Positions 41,428 through 49,907 of a stretch of 64,000 bases of DNA are shown here, one piece after another. The translations under genes were made by a program, and so were the position numbers. The stretch comes from an uncultured Desulfatitalea sp. (GTDB lineage Bacteria; Desulfobacterota; Desulfobacteria; Desulfobacterales; Desulfosarcinaceae): NCBI GenBank assembly GCA_937868765.1, contig CALMNL010000004.1:1376749-1440748 (forward strand), given 5' to 3'. The notes below the pieces were generated by a model. That model searched no databases, had not been told where the DNA came from, and worked only from the letters and a program-made list of their open reading frames with translations. How positions within the stretch are numbered: the first letter of the stretch is position 1; each line of letters opens with the position of its first letter.

Positions 41428-42399
41428 TCAGGGCGCGGTTTCGATAAATGCCTTGACCTTGGCCTCGATTTGATCGCGCACGGCGCGCATCACGTCGAGG
41501 GATTGCCCGGCTGGATCGGGCAGCGCCCAATCCTCGCGCCGTGCGCCGGGCACCGCGGGGCACTGCTCGTCACACCCCATGGTGACGACAACGGCCGGGC
41601 GATGGTGTTCAAGGGCCGTCTCCAATCCCTGGGTGGTCAGAAACCCCATGTCGATGCCCCGTTCGGCCATGACCGCCGCCATATCCGGGTTGACCTGGGC
41701 CGCCGGCTGGCTGCCGGCGCTGGTCACATCCCAACGGTCGCCGCCGTAAAGCCGGGCGAAAGCCGCCGCCATCTGGCTGCGGCAGGCGTTTTCACGACAG
41801 GCGAATAGCACTTTGGGCCTTTCGGCCAGGCCATACATCAGGCTCTGGGCCGCCTGCTTCACCTCGGTCTGAGCCGTGGCATGGGAGGCGATCTCACCGC
41901 GCTTTTCGATGTGCCGGAAGGCCAGGGTGCCGGCGTACTGGGCGGAAATCCCGTCGAAGAAGTATTTGGCCGTCAGGTTCAAGCCTTCGAACAGTTGCTT
42001 GCCGGCGGTTGCGCCCACCGCCAGCAGGAAGCCGCGGCGGGTGCGGTGGCCCGGATCGTTGAGCTTCAGGGAGTAGCGTCGCGCCCAGAGGGTCTGGCAG
42101 CGATCGATCAAGGCCTTGAGCTGGGCCGTAACGCCGTAAAAGAAAACGGGTGAGGCGGCCACCACGATATCGGCCCGACGCAGCAGGCCGTAGATCTCGC
42201 GGCTCATGTCGTCCTCGATGGGGCAGATCCCCTTTTTTTCGCAGACGGTCAGTTCCTTGCAAGGCTCGATGGCGCGCCGGCACACATCCACGGTCACGGT
42301 TTCGGCCCCCATCTGCTGGATCTCCTGCATGCACATGGAGAGCAGCACATCGCTGTTGCCCTTTTTGCGTGGGCTGCCTTGCAGGCCGATAGCGAGCAT
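41428..42399 (-). CDS. Fused FMN-dependent iron-sulfur flavoprotein-like / ArsC-type protein
   Basis: A 323-residue two-domain protein. Residues 1-190 form an NADPH-dependent FMN reductase/flavodoxin-like domain (GLQGSPRKKGNSDVL, then C-rich PCKELTVCEKKGICPIEDDM). Residues about 195-323 form a low-molecular-weight phosphatase-type domain with the catalytic loop ACRENACRSQ (CX5R) and TSAGSQPAA, MGCDEQCP and DWALPDPAG, as in thioredoxin-coupled arsenate reductases. Such a fusion could deliver electrons to ArsC directly. It lies between the rubredoxin gene and the cytochrome gene in the oxygen island. Whether arsenate or a protein is the substrate is not settled. Confidence 0.85.
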   Translation of the reverse strand: MLAIGLQGSPRKKGNSDVLLSMCMQEIQQMGAETVTVDVCRRAIEPCKELTVCEKKGICPIEDDMSREIYGLLRRADIVVAASPVFFYGVTAQLKALIDRCQTLWARRYSLKLNDPGHRTRRGFLLAVGATAGKQLFEGLNLTAKYFFDGISAQYAGTLAFRHIEKRGEIASHATAQTEVKQAAQSLMYGLAERPKVLFACRENACRSQMAAAFARLYGGDRWDVTSAGSQPAAQVNPDMAAVMAERGIDMGFLTTQGLETALEHHRPAVVVTMGCDEQCPAVPGARREDWALPDPAGQSLDVMRAVRDQIEAKVKAFIETAP

Positions 42400-42403
42400 G
42401 GGC

Positions 42404-42787
42404 TTACTCCTTTACATGGCACTTGGCGCAGCCGGTGGGACCACTGGGCTGGCCGGCCTGTTTGCGTTCCCGGTGGCACTGGATGCACAGGGTGTTCATC
42501 ACCTGCTTGGGGGCCAGTTTGCCTTCGGCCTTGGCCTTTTCGATGCTGCCCGGTGCCTGGGCGAACAGCGTGTGGCAGGCCATGCAGTTATTCAGGGCCT
42601 GCTGGTGGCGGTGGTGCGGGAAGGTCACCACCCCCTGGGCGCCGCCGGGCAATTTGATCTGTTCGGCCCCTTTGTTGGTCTCGGCCGCCGCCCCCCATGC
42701 GAGGAGCAGCGCGACACCCATGGCAACCATTGCCGCCGTGAAACAATGCACCATCCATCCTTTTCGCCTGATCATGCTGTCTAGCAC
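42404..42787 (-). CDS. Exported triheme cytochrome c (c7/c3-like)
   Basis: A 127-residue protein with a signal-anchor (VHCFTAAMVAMGVALLLAWG) and three CxxCH haem sites, CMACH, CIQCH and CAKCH. The additional His residues HHRH (about 58-61) can provide axial ligands. Class III cytochromes of this size move electrons in the periplasm. It is located 4 bp from the FMN-reductase/ArsC fusion stop and 26 bp after cydB. Confidence 0.85.
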   Translation of the reverse strand: MLDSMIRRKGWMVHCFTAAMVAMGVALLLAWGAAAETNKGAEQIKLPGGAQGVVTFPHHRHQQALNNCMACHTLFAQAPGSIEKAKAEGKLAPKQVMNTLCIQCHRERKQAGQPSGPTGCAKCHVKE

Positions 42788-42813
42788 CTTTCCGCTGGAG
42801 GATCAACCTTTGC

Positions 42814-43827
42814 TCAGTGAGCCGCTTCCTCGCCGACCTTGGTGCGAAAAAGGTTGTAGGCCCAGATCTGGTACGCCAGGACCACGGGGATGAAGAGCAG
42901 CACCACCACCAGCATGATCTTCAAGGTCAGGGGGCTGGAGGAGGCGTTGAAGGCCGTGAGGCTGTACTCCTCGGAATTGGTGGACGGCAGCATGTTGGGA
43001 AACAGGCCGATGATACCGAAGAAGGTGGCGGAAACGATGGCCAGGGCCGAGGCGAACCAGGCTTTGAAATATTGCTGGCGGGCCAGGAAGACCCGGATGC
43101 CCAGCAGACCGGCGACGGCCGAAAGGATCACCACGAACAGGTAGGGCCGGGCGAGGTAATTGGCATAAAGATTGGTAGCCGCAGCGCTGTAGACCAGAAA
43201 GGCCACGGCCGCCAGCAGCAGCGGCAGCCAGATGAAGGCGGCCGTGCGCACGGCCCGTTGCTGGAGGTCTCCGCCAGTGCGGATGGCCAGCCAGAGCGCG
43301 CCGTGCACCAGGAAGAAAAGCAGGAACAAAACGCCGCCCAGCAGCCCGTAAGGATTGATCAGGGTCAGCAGGTTGCCCTGGAACAAATGGTTCTGGTCCA
43401 GGGGCAGGCCCTGGAAGATGTTGGCGAAGGCCACGCCGAAGAGCAGGGCCGGCAGCACGCTGCCCACGAAGAGGCAGGCGTCCCATACCCAGCGCCAGGC
43501 CGGCGAATCCACTTTGCCGCGGAATTCCATCGAAACCCCGCGCAGGATCAGGGCGAAGAGAATCAGCATCAGGGCCGTATAGAGCGAGGAGAACATCACG
43601 GCGTAGACCAGGGGGAAGGCGGCGAAGGTGACGCCGCCGGCGGTGATCAGCCACACCTCGTTGCCGTCCCACAGCGGTCCCATGGCGCCGATCATCTGCC
43701 GCTTGTCCTGGTCGCTGCGCCCCAGGAACGGGAAAAGGGTGCCGATGCCGAAGTCGAACCCGTCGGTGATGAAGAAGACCGCCCACAACAGGCCCCAGAC
43801 ATAAAACCAGATGGATTGCAAAAGCAT
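42814..43827 (-). CDS. cydB: Cytochrome bd ubiquinol oxidase subunit II
   Basis: A 337-residue protein with about eight helices, MLLQSIWFYVWGLLWAVFFITDGFDFGIGTL, the typical CydB start, and GPLWDGNEVWLI. Together with CydA it reduces oxygen to water with high affinity. It lies 18 bp downstream of cydA. Confidence 0.95.
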   Translation of the reverse strand: MLLQSIWFYVWGLLWAVFFITDGFDFGIGTLFPFLGRSDQDKRQMIGAMGPLWDGNEVWLITAGGVTFAAFPLVYAVMFSSLYTALMLILFALILRGVSMEFRGKVDSPAWRWVWDACLFVGSVLPALLFGVAFANIFQGLPLDQNHLFQGNLLTLINPYGLLGGVLFLLFFLVHGALWLAIRTGGDLQQRAVRTAAFIWLPLLLAAVAFLVYSAAATNLYANYLARPYLFVVILSAVAGLLGIRVFLARQQYFKAWFASALAIVSATFFGIIGLFPNMLPSTNSEEYSLTAFNASSSPLTLKIMLVVVLLFIPVVLAYQIWAYNLFRTKVGEEAAH

Positions 43828-43845
43828 GGTATCGTTCCCCCTTCC

Positions 43846-45192
43846 TTATTGATCGTAGCCGCCGGATTCGGCCCGGGCCGCCGCAGGTTGCACAGAGGCC
43901 GGTCCCTGAAGGGCGAACCGGCCGATGAGGAAAAAGCCCACCAGGCCCAGCAGGCCGTAGACCAGGATGAAAGCCACCAGCGAAGAGACGACCTGGACGC
44001 CGGCCACGGGCGAGGCGGCCTCGCCCGTGCGCAGCAGACCGTAGACGATCCATGGCTGGCGGCCGACCTCGGCCAGGACCCACCCGGCCTCGATGGCGAT
44101 ATAGGGGAGCGGAATGGCGGCAATCATGAGCATCAGGTACCAGCGGTGCTCCACCAGGCGTTTGCGCAGGAACCAGCCGAGAATGGTCAGCAATGGAAAG
44201 AGGGTGCCGAGGATCACCATGGTGCGGAACGACAGGAAGGTGAGCAGCACCGGTGGACGGTCCTCTTTGGGGAAATCCTTGAGGCCGCGTACCTCGGCAT
44301 TGATGTCATGGTAGCCCAGGAGGCTGAGCAGGCCCGGAATGCGGCCGAATTCGACCATGTTGCGTTCGTTCTTTTCGTCGGGGATGGCGAACAGCAGCAT
44401 GGGGGCCGCGCTGGAGGTCTCCCAGTGGGACTCCATGGCCGCCAGCTTGGCGGGCTGTACTTCGGTGACGTGGACCGCATGGCGGTCGCCCTGGACCACC
44501 ACCCACACCGAGGCGATCAGGCCCACCCCCAGGGCGATGTTGAACGAGCGGGTGAAAAAGTCGATCTCCTGTTTCTTGAGCAAATGGTAAGCGCTGATCC
44601 CCATGACCAGGAAGCAGCTCAGGATGAAGGCGGCCGGCACGGTGTGCAGGAACTCCATGATGGCGAATTTATTGAACACCACGGCGGCGAAATCGTCCAG
44701 TTCGGCCCGGCCGTTGCGCAGGACATACCCCACCGGATGTTGCATCCAGCCGTTGGCGATGAGGATCCACAGGGCCGAGACATTGCCGGCGGCGGCCACC
44801 AGCCACATGACCGCGGCGTGGGCCTTGGGTGAGAGCTTCTTCCAGCCGAAGATCCACACGCCGATCAGGGTGGATTCCAGGAAGAAGGCCACCGAAGCCT
44901 CGATGGCCAGCAAGGAGCCGAAGATATCCCCCACGAAGGCCGAATAGCGCGACCAGTTGGTGCCGAACTGGAACTCCAGGGTGATGCCGGTGACCACCCC
45001 CAGGGCGAAATTGATCAAAAAGAGCTTGCCCCAGAACTTGGTCATGCGCAGGTAGGTTTCGTCGCCGCTGCGGGCATAGCGGGTCTCCATGTAGGCCACC
45101 AGCACCGAGAGGCCCAGGGTCAGCGGCACGAAGAGAAAGTGAAACATGGTGGCCGCGGCGAATTGCAACCGTGACAGGAAGACTGGATCCAT
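43846..45192 (-). CDS. cydA: Cytochrome bd ubiquinol oxidase subunit I
   Basis: A 448-residue subunit carrying haems b558, b595 and d. It starts MDPVFLSRLQFAAATMFHFL, His18 being a haem ligand; EFLHTVPAAFIL holds the b558 His and GRQPW the conserved quinol-region motif. The protein is shorter than E. coli CydA (522), so the periplasmic Q-loop is of the short type. Two ATGs stand side by side (45195 and 45192); AAGGAG favours the second. In a strict anaerobe this enzyme serves oxygen removal. Confidence 0.93.
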   Translation of the reverse strand: MDPVFLSRLQFAAATMFHFLFVPLTLGLSVLVAYMETRYARSGDETYLRMTKFWGKLFLINFALGVVTGITLEFQFGTNWSRYSAFVGDIFGSLLAIEASVAFFLESTLIGVWIFGWKKLSPKAHAAVMWLVAAAGNVSALWILIANGWMQHPVGYVLRNGRAELDDFAAVVFNKFAIMEFLHTVPAAFILSCFLVMGISAYHLLKKQEIDFFTRSFNIALGVGLIASVWVVVQGDRHAVHVTEVQPAKLAAMESHWETSSAAPMLLFAIPDEKNERNMVEFGRIPGLLSLLGYHDINAEVRGLKDFPKEDRPPVLLTFLSFRTMVILGTLFPLLTILGWFLRKRLVEHRWYLMLMIAAIPLPYIAIEAGWVLAEVGRQPWIVYGLLRTGEAASPVAGVQVVSSLVAFILVYGLLGLVGFFLIGRFALQGPASVQPAAARAESGGYDQ

Positions 45193-45239
45193 CATCGCTC
45201 TCCTTGGCGTTGGGTCGGGGCAGGGGCCGGGGCCCGGTA

Positions 45240-45428
45240 TCAGGCCGGACCCTCCAGTTTGCACTGCTTGAAATCGATGGGTTTGCCACAAGCATCACAC
45301 TTGTGCGTTTTTTGAAATTCGTCCGAAAAGATCTCTTTGCTCGCGCCGCACTCGGGGCACTTGCATTGAAAAGATTTGAGATTTCGGAACGCTTCGAAAC
45401 CCGGACAATGTTGCGGGGTGGTCGTCAT
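45240..45428 (-). CDS. Small zinc-ribbon protein
   Basis: A 62-residue protein with CPECGASKEIF and CDACGKPIDFKQC, two Cys pairs for one Zn or Fe. Starts MTTTPQHCPGFEAFRN with AAGGAGGGATTC upstream. It sits just upstream of cydA on the same strand. It may be a redox or metal-storage accessory; no function is assigned. Confidence 0.8.
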   Translation of the reverse strand: MTTTPQHCPGFEAFRNLKSFQCKCPECGASKEIFSDEFQKTHKCDACGKPIDFKQCKLEGPA

Positions 45429-45440
45429 GAATCCCTCCTT

Positions 45441-45596
45441 TCATTTAATGCGCTGGTCTTTACCGGTGCTCTGGCAATCCGGCGTGTAACAGCTGTTGTC
45501 GAGGAACTCGCACGGCTTTTTGCAGGACGGGCATTTTTCCGGAGGGGCCTTGGCCTCCAGTTCATAACCACAATTCGAGCATTTCCAGTTGGTCAT
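45441..45596 (-). CDS. Rubredoxin-like metal-binding protein
   Basis: A 51-residue protein MTNWKCSNCGYELEAKAPP, with CPSCKKPCEF. The arrangement is like the rubredoxin-like tail of rubrerythrins, with an added Cys pair (SCYTPDC). Ribosome site GAGAGGAGGTGAACCC is strong. Neighbouring genes are for superoxide and oxygen removal, so a role as Fe-based electron carrier is likely. Confidence 0.8.
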   Translation of the reverse strand: MTNWKCSNCGYELEAKAPPEKCPSCKKPCEFLDNSCYTPDCQSTGKDQRIK

Positions 45597-45670
45597 GGGT
45601 TCACCTCCTCTCGGTTGCATCTATCTTTCATCACCAAATTGCTGAAAGCGCTTTCCGTTTTCCTAAAAGC

Positions 45671-45695
45671 AGGGAGCATATCCGCTATGCTCCCT
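45671..45695 (-). terminator. Terminator after desulfoferrodoxin
   Basis: A perfect 10-bp stem AGGGAGCATA/TATGCTCCCT with a 5-base loop, followed on the minus strand by GCTTTT. It lies just after the dfx stop and separates it from the rubredoxin-like gene. Confidence 0.7.
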
Positions 45696-45701
45696 TGGTG
45701 A

Positions 45702-46076
45702 TTACGCTTTCCAATGGCCGTGCAGGTTACAGTACTCTCTGGCTGAAATATTGGCCGCTTCGATCATAAAGGTGGCTTCCGGGGCCTGTCCCGGCTTCAA
45801 AAACTGGCGATAGGACTTTCCGTCGGCGACGATTTCGATCCACTCGATGAAGTGCTTCTCTTCCATGGGATGGGCCACGCTGCCCACCTTCACCTTCACG
45901 CCGCCCGCGATCTTCTCGATCACCGGCACGTGTTTCTCCTTGGCCGCATCGACCGTATTCTCCTTGAGGCAAGTCATGGGTTGGCCGCAGCACACCAATT
46001 GTCCGGCTCCCGCATGCAGTACTTCGACGATGTTGCCGCAAACGCCGCACTTGTAGACTTCCAGCCGTTGGGTCAT
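45702..46076 (-). CDS. dfx: Desulfoferrodoxin (superoxide reductase)
   Basis: A 124-residue two-domain protein. N-terminal desulforedoxin centre: Cys10, Cys13, Cys29, Cys30. C-terminal neelaredoxin centre: EKHVP (His49 with adjacent Glu47/Lys48), HPMEEKHF (His69, His75) and CNLHG (Cys116, His119), giving the Fe(His)4Cys site. It reduces superoxide to peroxide without producing oxygen. The downstream neighbour rubrerythrin can then reduce the peroxide. Confidence 0.95.
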   Translation of the reverse strand: MTQRLEVYKCGVCGNIVEVLHAGAGQLVCCGQPMTCLKENTVDAAKEKHVPVIEKIAGGVKVKVGSVAHPMEEKHFIEWIEIVADGKSYRQFLKPGQAPEATFMIEAANISAREYCNLHGHWKA

Positions 46077-46147
46077 TTTTTCTTTCTCCTTCTTATGAGG
46101 TTAAAGGGTCGGGGCGGGCGCCGGTAAAGCCGCCCGGGTTGCTTCCG

Positions 46148-46723
46148 TTACCAGTTCTCGCCCAGCAGTTCGAAGTGGGCCTGGGGATGGGCGCAGGCCG
46201 GACACATCTGGGGCGCTTCCATTCCCTGGTGCAGGTAGCCGCAGTTGCGGCAGCGCCAGACCACGGCCTGGGCGCGTTTGAAAACCCGGCCGGCGGCCAG
46301 GTTGGCGGCCAGGTCGCGATAGCGTTTCTCGTGCTGCTTCTCGGCGACCGAGATGGCCATCCAGACCATGGCGATGGCTTCGAAACCCTCCTCGCGGGCA
46401 ATCTTGGCGAAACCGGGGTACATTTCGGTGTGCTCATGCTTTTCGCCGGCGGCAGCGGCATTGAGGTTGTCGAAGGTGGAGCCCACGATGCCGGCCGGGA
46501 AGGCGCCGACGATCTCGACCTCGCCGCCCTCCAGGAAATTGAAGAACCGTTTGGCATGCTCTTTTTCCTGATTAGCGGTTTCTTCGAAAATATCGGCGAT
46601 TTGAATCAGACCTTCCTTGCGGGCCTTGCCGGCAAAGAAGGTGTAGCGGTTGCGGGCCTGGGATTCGCCTGCGAAAGAGGCTAGCAAATTCTTCTCGGTC
46701 CGGGTTCCTTTCAAACTGACCAC
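46148..46723 (-). CDS. rbr: Rubrerythrin
   Basis: A 191-residue peroxidase with N-terminal diiron four-helix bundle (FAGESQARNRY, ANQEKEHAKRF, SVAEKQHEKRY) and C-terminal rubredoxin domain CRNCGYLH / MCPACAHPQ. It reduces hydrogen peroxide with NADH-derived electrons. Ribosome site AAAGGAGGATC. Confidence 0.95.
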   Translation of the reverse strand: MVSLKGTRTEKNLLASFAGESQARNRYTFFAGKARKEGLIQIADIFEETANQEKEHAKRFFNFLEGGEVEIVGAFPAGIVGSTFDNLNAAAAGEKHEHTEMYPGFAKIAREEGFEAIAMVWMAISVAEKQHEKRYRDLAANLAAGRVFKRAQAVVWRCRNCGYLHQGMEAPQMCPACAHPQAHFELLGENW

Positions 46724-46739
46724 GATAGATCCTCCTTTT

Positions 46740-46988
46740 TCATGATTTTGGTTGTTTTAGTTTATTATGGTGGCGCTGTTGCTCTTCTTCGGCCATGCGC
46801 CAGAGCTTGTAGGCGGCATCCCGCAGCATGCCGTACAAAATGCCGCAGCCGGTATCCTCCCGATCCACATCGCCGCGATCGGCCAGACGGATCATCTCCT
46901 GCGTCAAATCGATGGTGCGCTGAAGGTTCTGATCGCAGGGTTTCACGTGGCGGATGCCTCCGGGAGAAAATTCGGACCTCGCTTGCAT
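46740..46988 (-). CDS. Hypothetical protein upstream of rubrerythrin
   Basis: An 82-residue helical protein from ATG 46988 (MQARSEFSPGGIRHVKPC). The core RTIDLTQEMIRLADRGDVDREDTGCGILYGMLRDAA looks conserved; Cys residues are at 18 and about 53. A start at 47051 would add 21 residues but lacks a ribosome site. It precedes rbr by 16 bp and could be co-transcribed. No family assigned. Confidence 0.6.
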   Translation of the reverse strand: MQARSEFSPGGIRHVKPCDQNLQRTIDLTQEMIRLADRGDVDREDTGCGILYGMLRDAAYKLWRMAEEEQQRHHNKLKQPKS

Positions 46989-47586
46989 GCAGTCCCAATC
47001 ATGCGGCCTCGGTACTGCGGACTCAGCTTGTTTAATCAAAACCCGTGCCAAGCGGCAATCAGGTGGCTTTCGGCGCCGTTCGGCAGCGCCGGGACGCCAT
47101 CAGCATACTTCTTTTCATAGAACGAGCGGGCCTGCCGGCGGCGATTGCCGGTGAGACGTGATACACCCGATGCCCTTCCTTACTTTTAGCAGATGGTTTT
47201 CGGTACGACAACTCAATGTTTTTACGGTTAATAATAGTGTCTCGCGGGAAAGGCGCACAAACGATACATATGTGTCTCGCAATACAGGTGCATGAGCATC
47301 ATGGGTTGCCGCCTCCCCATGTCGTCTGGATGGAGCGGAAGCGGGCCGTGGAAACGGCTGCGTCGGTCAATTTCAATGCAGACGGGGCAATACCGGGCGG
47401 CGTCGACCAGAACGGATGATTCACCCGTATCACAAGGCTTCCCGGCGATCAAGCCGATGCCCGGCCGCTGCCTTCACGGCCGGTCGCTGGACAGCGGCAT
47501 GTTAATTGCTAAATTTTCATAAAACATCATCGCCGCAGCCAACGTCTCTCCGGCTTCAGGGAGAGCGATTTTGAAAGGAGATAACC
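46989..47586. other. Gene-poor interval
   Basis: About 600 bp without a convincing gene. A minus-strand frame of 74 codons (47228-47452, with CPVCIEIDRR) is too weak to call. The octamer TGTCTCGC occurs twice (around 47236-47243 and 47272-47279). The last 80 bp before 47587 are AT-rich and probably hold the promoter of the next gene. Confidence 0.45.
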
Positions 47587-47946
47587 ATGGGTTCCATGGA
47601 AAGACTTAAAAAAGACACCGAACTGCTCAATGCCATCGACTGGGAGATGACTCCCGAAGAGGCGGTGCGGCTCTACCTGGAATGGGGCAACAATTGGGCG
47701 CGGGGCAATTACGTGATCCGCTCCAAAAATGATGAAACGATCTATTTTGCCGTCAGCACCTGGAAAGAGCCGCCGGTCATCTATCTGATCCGCCGCAACT
47801 CCGAAACGGCCGAGGAGATCGCCCGCATCGAAATGCCGCCGGCCATCCGCAAGGCCTTTGCCAGGGAGAACGGCTCGCTCAAAGGGGTCTATGCCGTGGA
47901 AGGGGTGGTCAAGGAGTGGCTGCGCAGGGAGCTCACGATCAATTAG
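47587..47946 (+). CDS. DVU0772-family conserved protein
   Basis: A 119-residue soluble protein MGSMERLKKDTELLNAIDWEMTPEEAVRLYLEWGNNW, with YVIRSKNDETIYFAVSTWKEPPVIYLIRR. It matches the DVU0772 type known from sulfate reducers; no function is established. AAAGGAGATAACC precedes the ATG. It overlaps the end of the fur-family gene by 8 bp, tail to tail. Confidence 0.8.
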   Translation: MGSMERLKKDTELLNAIDWEMTPEEAVRLYLEWGNNWARGNYVIRSKNDETIYFAVSTWKEPPVIYLIRRNSETAEEIARIEMPPAIRKAFARENGSLKGVYAVEGVVKEWLRRELTIN

Positions 47947-48439
47947 GTTTGGGCACATCCGAGGCAATGCCCAACACCTGTTCGGCTGCGCGGCGGGCCT
48001 CCTCGCTGCGTGAACACTCCGGGCAGAGCCCCATGAACTCAAGGCGGTGGCCCATGATGGTGTAAACCGTGGCGCCGTAGAGCTCATCCTCCAGGCTGCT
48101 CAAGGGGGCGATGGGGGCGTCGTCCATACGGCCGCAGTGGACGCACCTGATATGGTAGTGCCTCTGGGGAATTCCATCGTAGCGCTTCTGGCTGCCGCTG
48201 ATCTCCAGCGTCTGGATCTCTCCCAGGGCGGTGAGAATCTCCAGGTTGCGGTAGACGGTGCCCAGGCTGATCTTGGGCAGGCGTTTGCGAACCATTTCGT
48301 AGAGCAGGTCGGCGGTGGGGTGGATGTTGTTCTTGCGCAACTCTTCCAGGATCACCCGCCGTTGGCGGGTCATGCGCAGCCGGTCCATCCGATCCGATTC
48401 CAGAAGTGTTTTTACGTTTGCATGCATGGGTGATGTCAT
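47939..48439 (-). CDS. Fur/PerR-family transcriptional regulator
   Basis: A 166-residue protein with winged helix MTRQRRVILEELRKNNIHPTADLLYEMV (about 22-50) and GTVYRNLEIL, the regulatory His-rich HYHIRCVHCG and two CxxC pairs (CVHC, CPEC) that bind structural Zn. The neighbouring peroxide-defence genes suggest a PerR-type peroxide sensor, but Fur cannot be excluded. I saw no clear operator box upstream of rbr or dfx. Confidence 0.88.
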   Translation of the reverse strand: MTSPMHANVKTLLESDRMDRLRMTRQRRVILEELRKNNIHPTADLLYEMVRKRLPKISLGTVYRNLEILTALGEIQTLEISGSQKRYDGIPQRHYHIRCVHCGRMDDAPIAPLSSLEDELYGATVYTIMGHRLEFMGLCPECSRSEEARRAAEQVLGIASDVPKPN

Positions 48440-48440
48440 C

Positions 48441-48477
48441 GGCGCGTTTCGCGCGGCAGAGCCGGGCGAAACGCGCC
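48441..48477. terminator. 12-bp perfect hairpin between fur-family gene and citrate synthase gene
   Basis: GGCGCGTTTCGC (48441-48452) pairs perfectly with GCGAAACGCGCC (48466-48477), loop of 13. It lies directly after the citrate synthase stop and directly before the fur-family start codon, with no T tract. It could end the citrate synthase transcript or act in the regulator leader. Confidence 0.5.
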
Positions 48478-48484
48478 GTAAGGC

Positions 48485-49666
48485 TCAACGTTGGTCAATG
48501 GGCACGAAGGCGCACTCCTCCGGCCCGCAATATTCGCCGACGTATTTGGATTCCGGCCGATAGAGCATGGGCTTGGGCGCCGCGCCGGCAAACTGTTCCT
48601 CCAGCACATGGGCGGTCCAGCCGGCCACCCGGGAGAGGGCGAACAGCGGCGTGTACAGATCCACGGGAATGCCCATGGAGTAGTACAGCGAGGCGCTGTA
48701 GAAGTCGACGTTCACGTAGATGTCGGTGCCCTTGCGTTCCTTGAAGGCTTTTTTGCCTTTTTCCTCCAGAACCCTGGAGATTTCGTACCAGCGGGTCTCG
48801 CCGGCCAGCTCGCCGGCGCGCTTGGACATGGGCGCCAGGATGTGGGCGCGCGGGTCGTCGGTCTTGTAGACGGCGTGGCCCAGCCCCATGATCAACTTGC
48901 CCTGTTCCAGGACCTGTTTCACGTAAGCTTCGACCCGATCGGGGCTGCCGATATCGAGGAGCATCTGCATGACGCGCACGTTGGCGCCGCCGTGCAGCTC
49001 GCCGGAGAGCGATCCGATGGCCGCCGATACCGCGGCGTACATGTGGGCGCGGGTCGAGGCCACTTCCCGGGCTGCGAAGGTGGAGGCGTTGAAGGAGTGT
49101 TCGGCATGCAGCACCAGTCCCACATCGAAGAAATGGACCAGTTCGGGCTGGGGCTTTTTGCCGAAGAGCATATAGAGGAAATTGGCCGCATGATCCAGCT
49201 TCGGATCGGGCGTCAAGGGGTTCTGACCGTTGCGCACCCGCTCCCAGGCCGCCACGATGGTGGGCAGCTTGGCGACCAGGCGGATGGCTTTGCGCACGCT
49301 GGCATCATGGGACGCATCGCCGATCTCGGGGTCGTGGTTGGCGAGCAGGGCCACGGCACCCTGCAGGATATCCATGGGCAGCGCCATCTTGGGTTGGGTT
49401 TTAAGCGCTTCGATGAGGGCTGCGGGTATCGGCCGCTCGGCCGCCAGCTGCTGTTTCAGGGCCGCCAACTCGGCTTTGTTGGGCAGCTTTTCAAAGAGCA
49501 GCAGGTGGATGATCTCTTCGTACGAAGCCTTGGCGGCCAGATCCCCCACCAGATAGCCCCGATAGATCAATTTGCCTTTATCGCCGACGACATCGCTGAC
49601 CTTGGTGCTTGCAACGGTCACCCCCCGCAAGCCGGTATTGAGGATGGGTTTACAGGCGTCTTCCAT
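48485..49666 (-). CDS. gltA: Citrate synthase
   Basis: A 393-residue type I-like citrate synthase. The catalytic triad is visible: His in GELHGGANVRVM, His in GLGHAVYKT and Asp in YVNVDFYSAS. Start ATG 49666 (MEDACKP) after AAGGAGAAA; the adjacent ATG 49669 is an alternative. It condenses oxaloacetate with acetyl-CoA; a methylcitrate synthase function cannot be excluded. It diverges from nqrA, the 240-bp gap holding both promoters. Confidence 0.88.
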   Translation of the reverse strand: MEDACKPILNTGLRGVTVASTKVSDVVGDKGKLIYRGYLVGDLAAKASYEEIIHLLLFEKLPNKAELAALKQQLAAERPIPAALIEALKTQPKMALPMDILQGAVALLANHDPEIGDASHDASVRKAIRLVAKLPTIVAAWERVRNGQNPLTPDPKLDHAANFLYMLFGKKPQPELVHFFDVGLVLHAEHSFNASTFAAREVASTRAHMYAAVSAAIGSLSGELHGGANVRVMQMLLDIGSPDRVEAYVKQVLEQGKLIMGLGHAVYKTDDPRAHILAPMSKRAGELAGETRWYEISRVLEEKGKKAFKERKGTDIYVNVDFYSASLYYSMGIPVDLYTPLFALSRVAGWTAHVLEEQFAGAAPKPMLYRPESKYVGEYCGPEECAFVPIDQR

Positions 49667-49907
49667 CATTTTCTCCTTTTGCTTGATGCCCATTATATAA
49701 TCAGGAATCGTTATCATGTATGGGTTGAAAATAAAACCTCAAAATGGTAGTGCAACGGTACTGTACGGGCCTTATCCATGAACAGGGTCGGCGGTATTCA
49801 GCTCGCTCAATCCCCCATAATCCTCCGGTCGGTTGCCCCGGCGCCGGATTCGGTTTTTCCTTCGCCGGCATCCATCCGGAACAGTCCTACGGTGGCTCAA
49901 ATCTCCT

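Noticed and set aside
42817-44832. A 671-codon plus-strand open frame opposite cydAB.
   Set aside because: Composition is the typical antisense of membrane protein genes; cydA and cydB are unambiguous.
47228-47452. Minus-strand 74-codon frame with CPVC and several Cys.
   Set aside because: No ribosome site and no conserved pattern; it may be chance. Kept as an uncertain interval.
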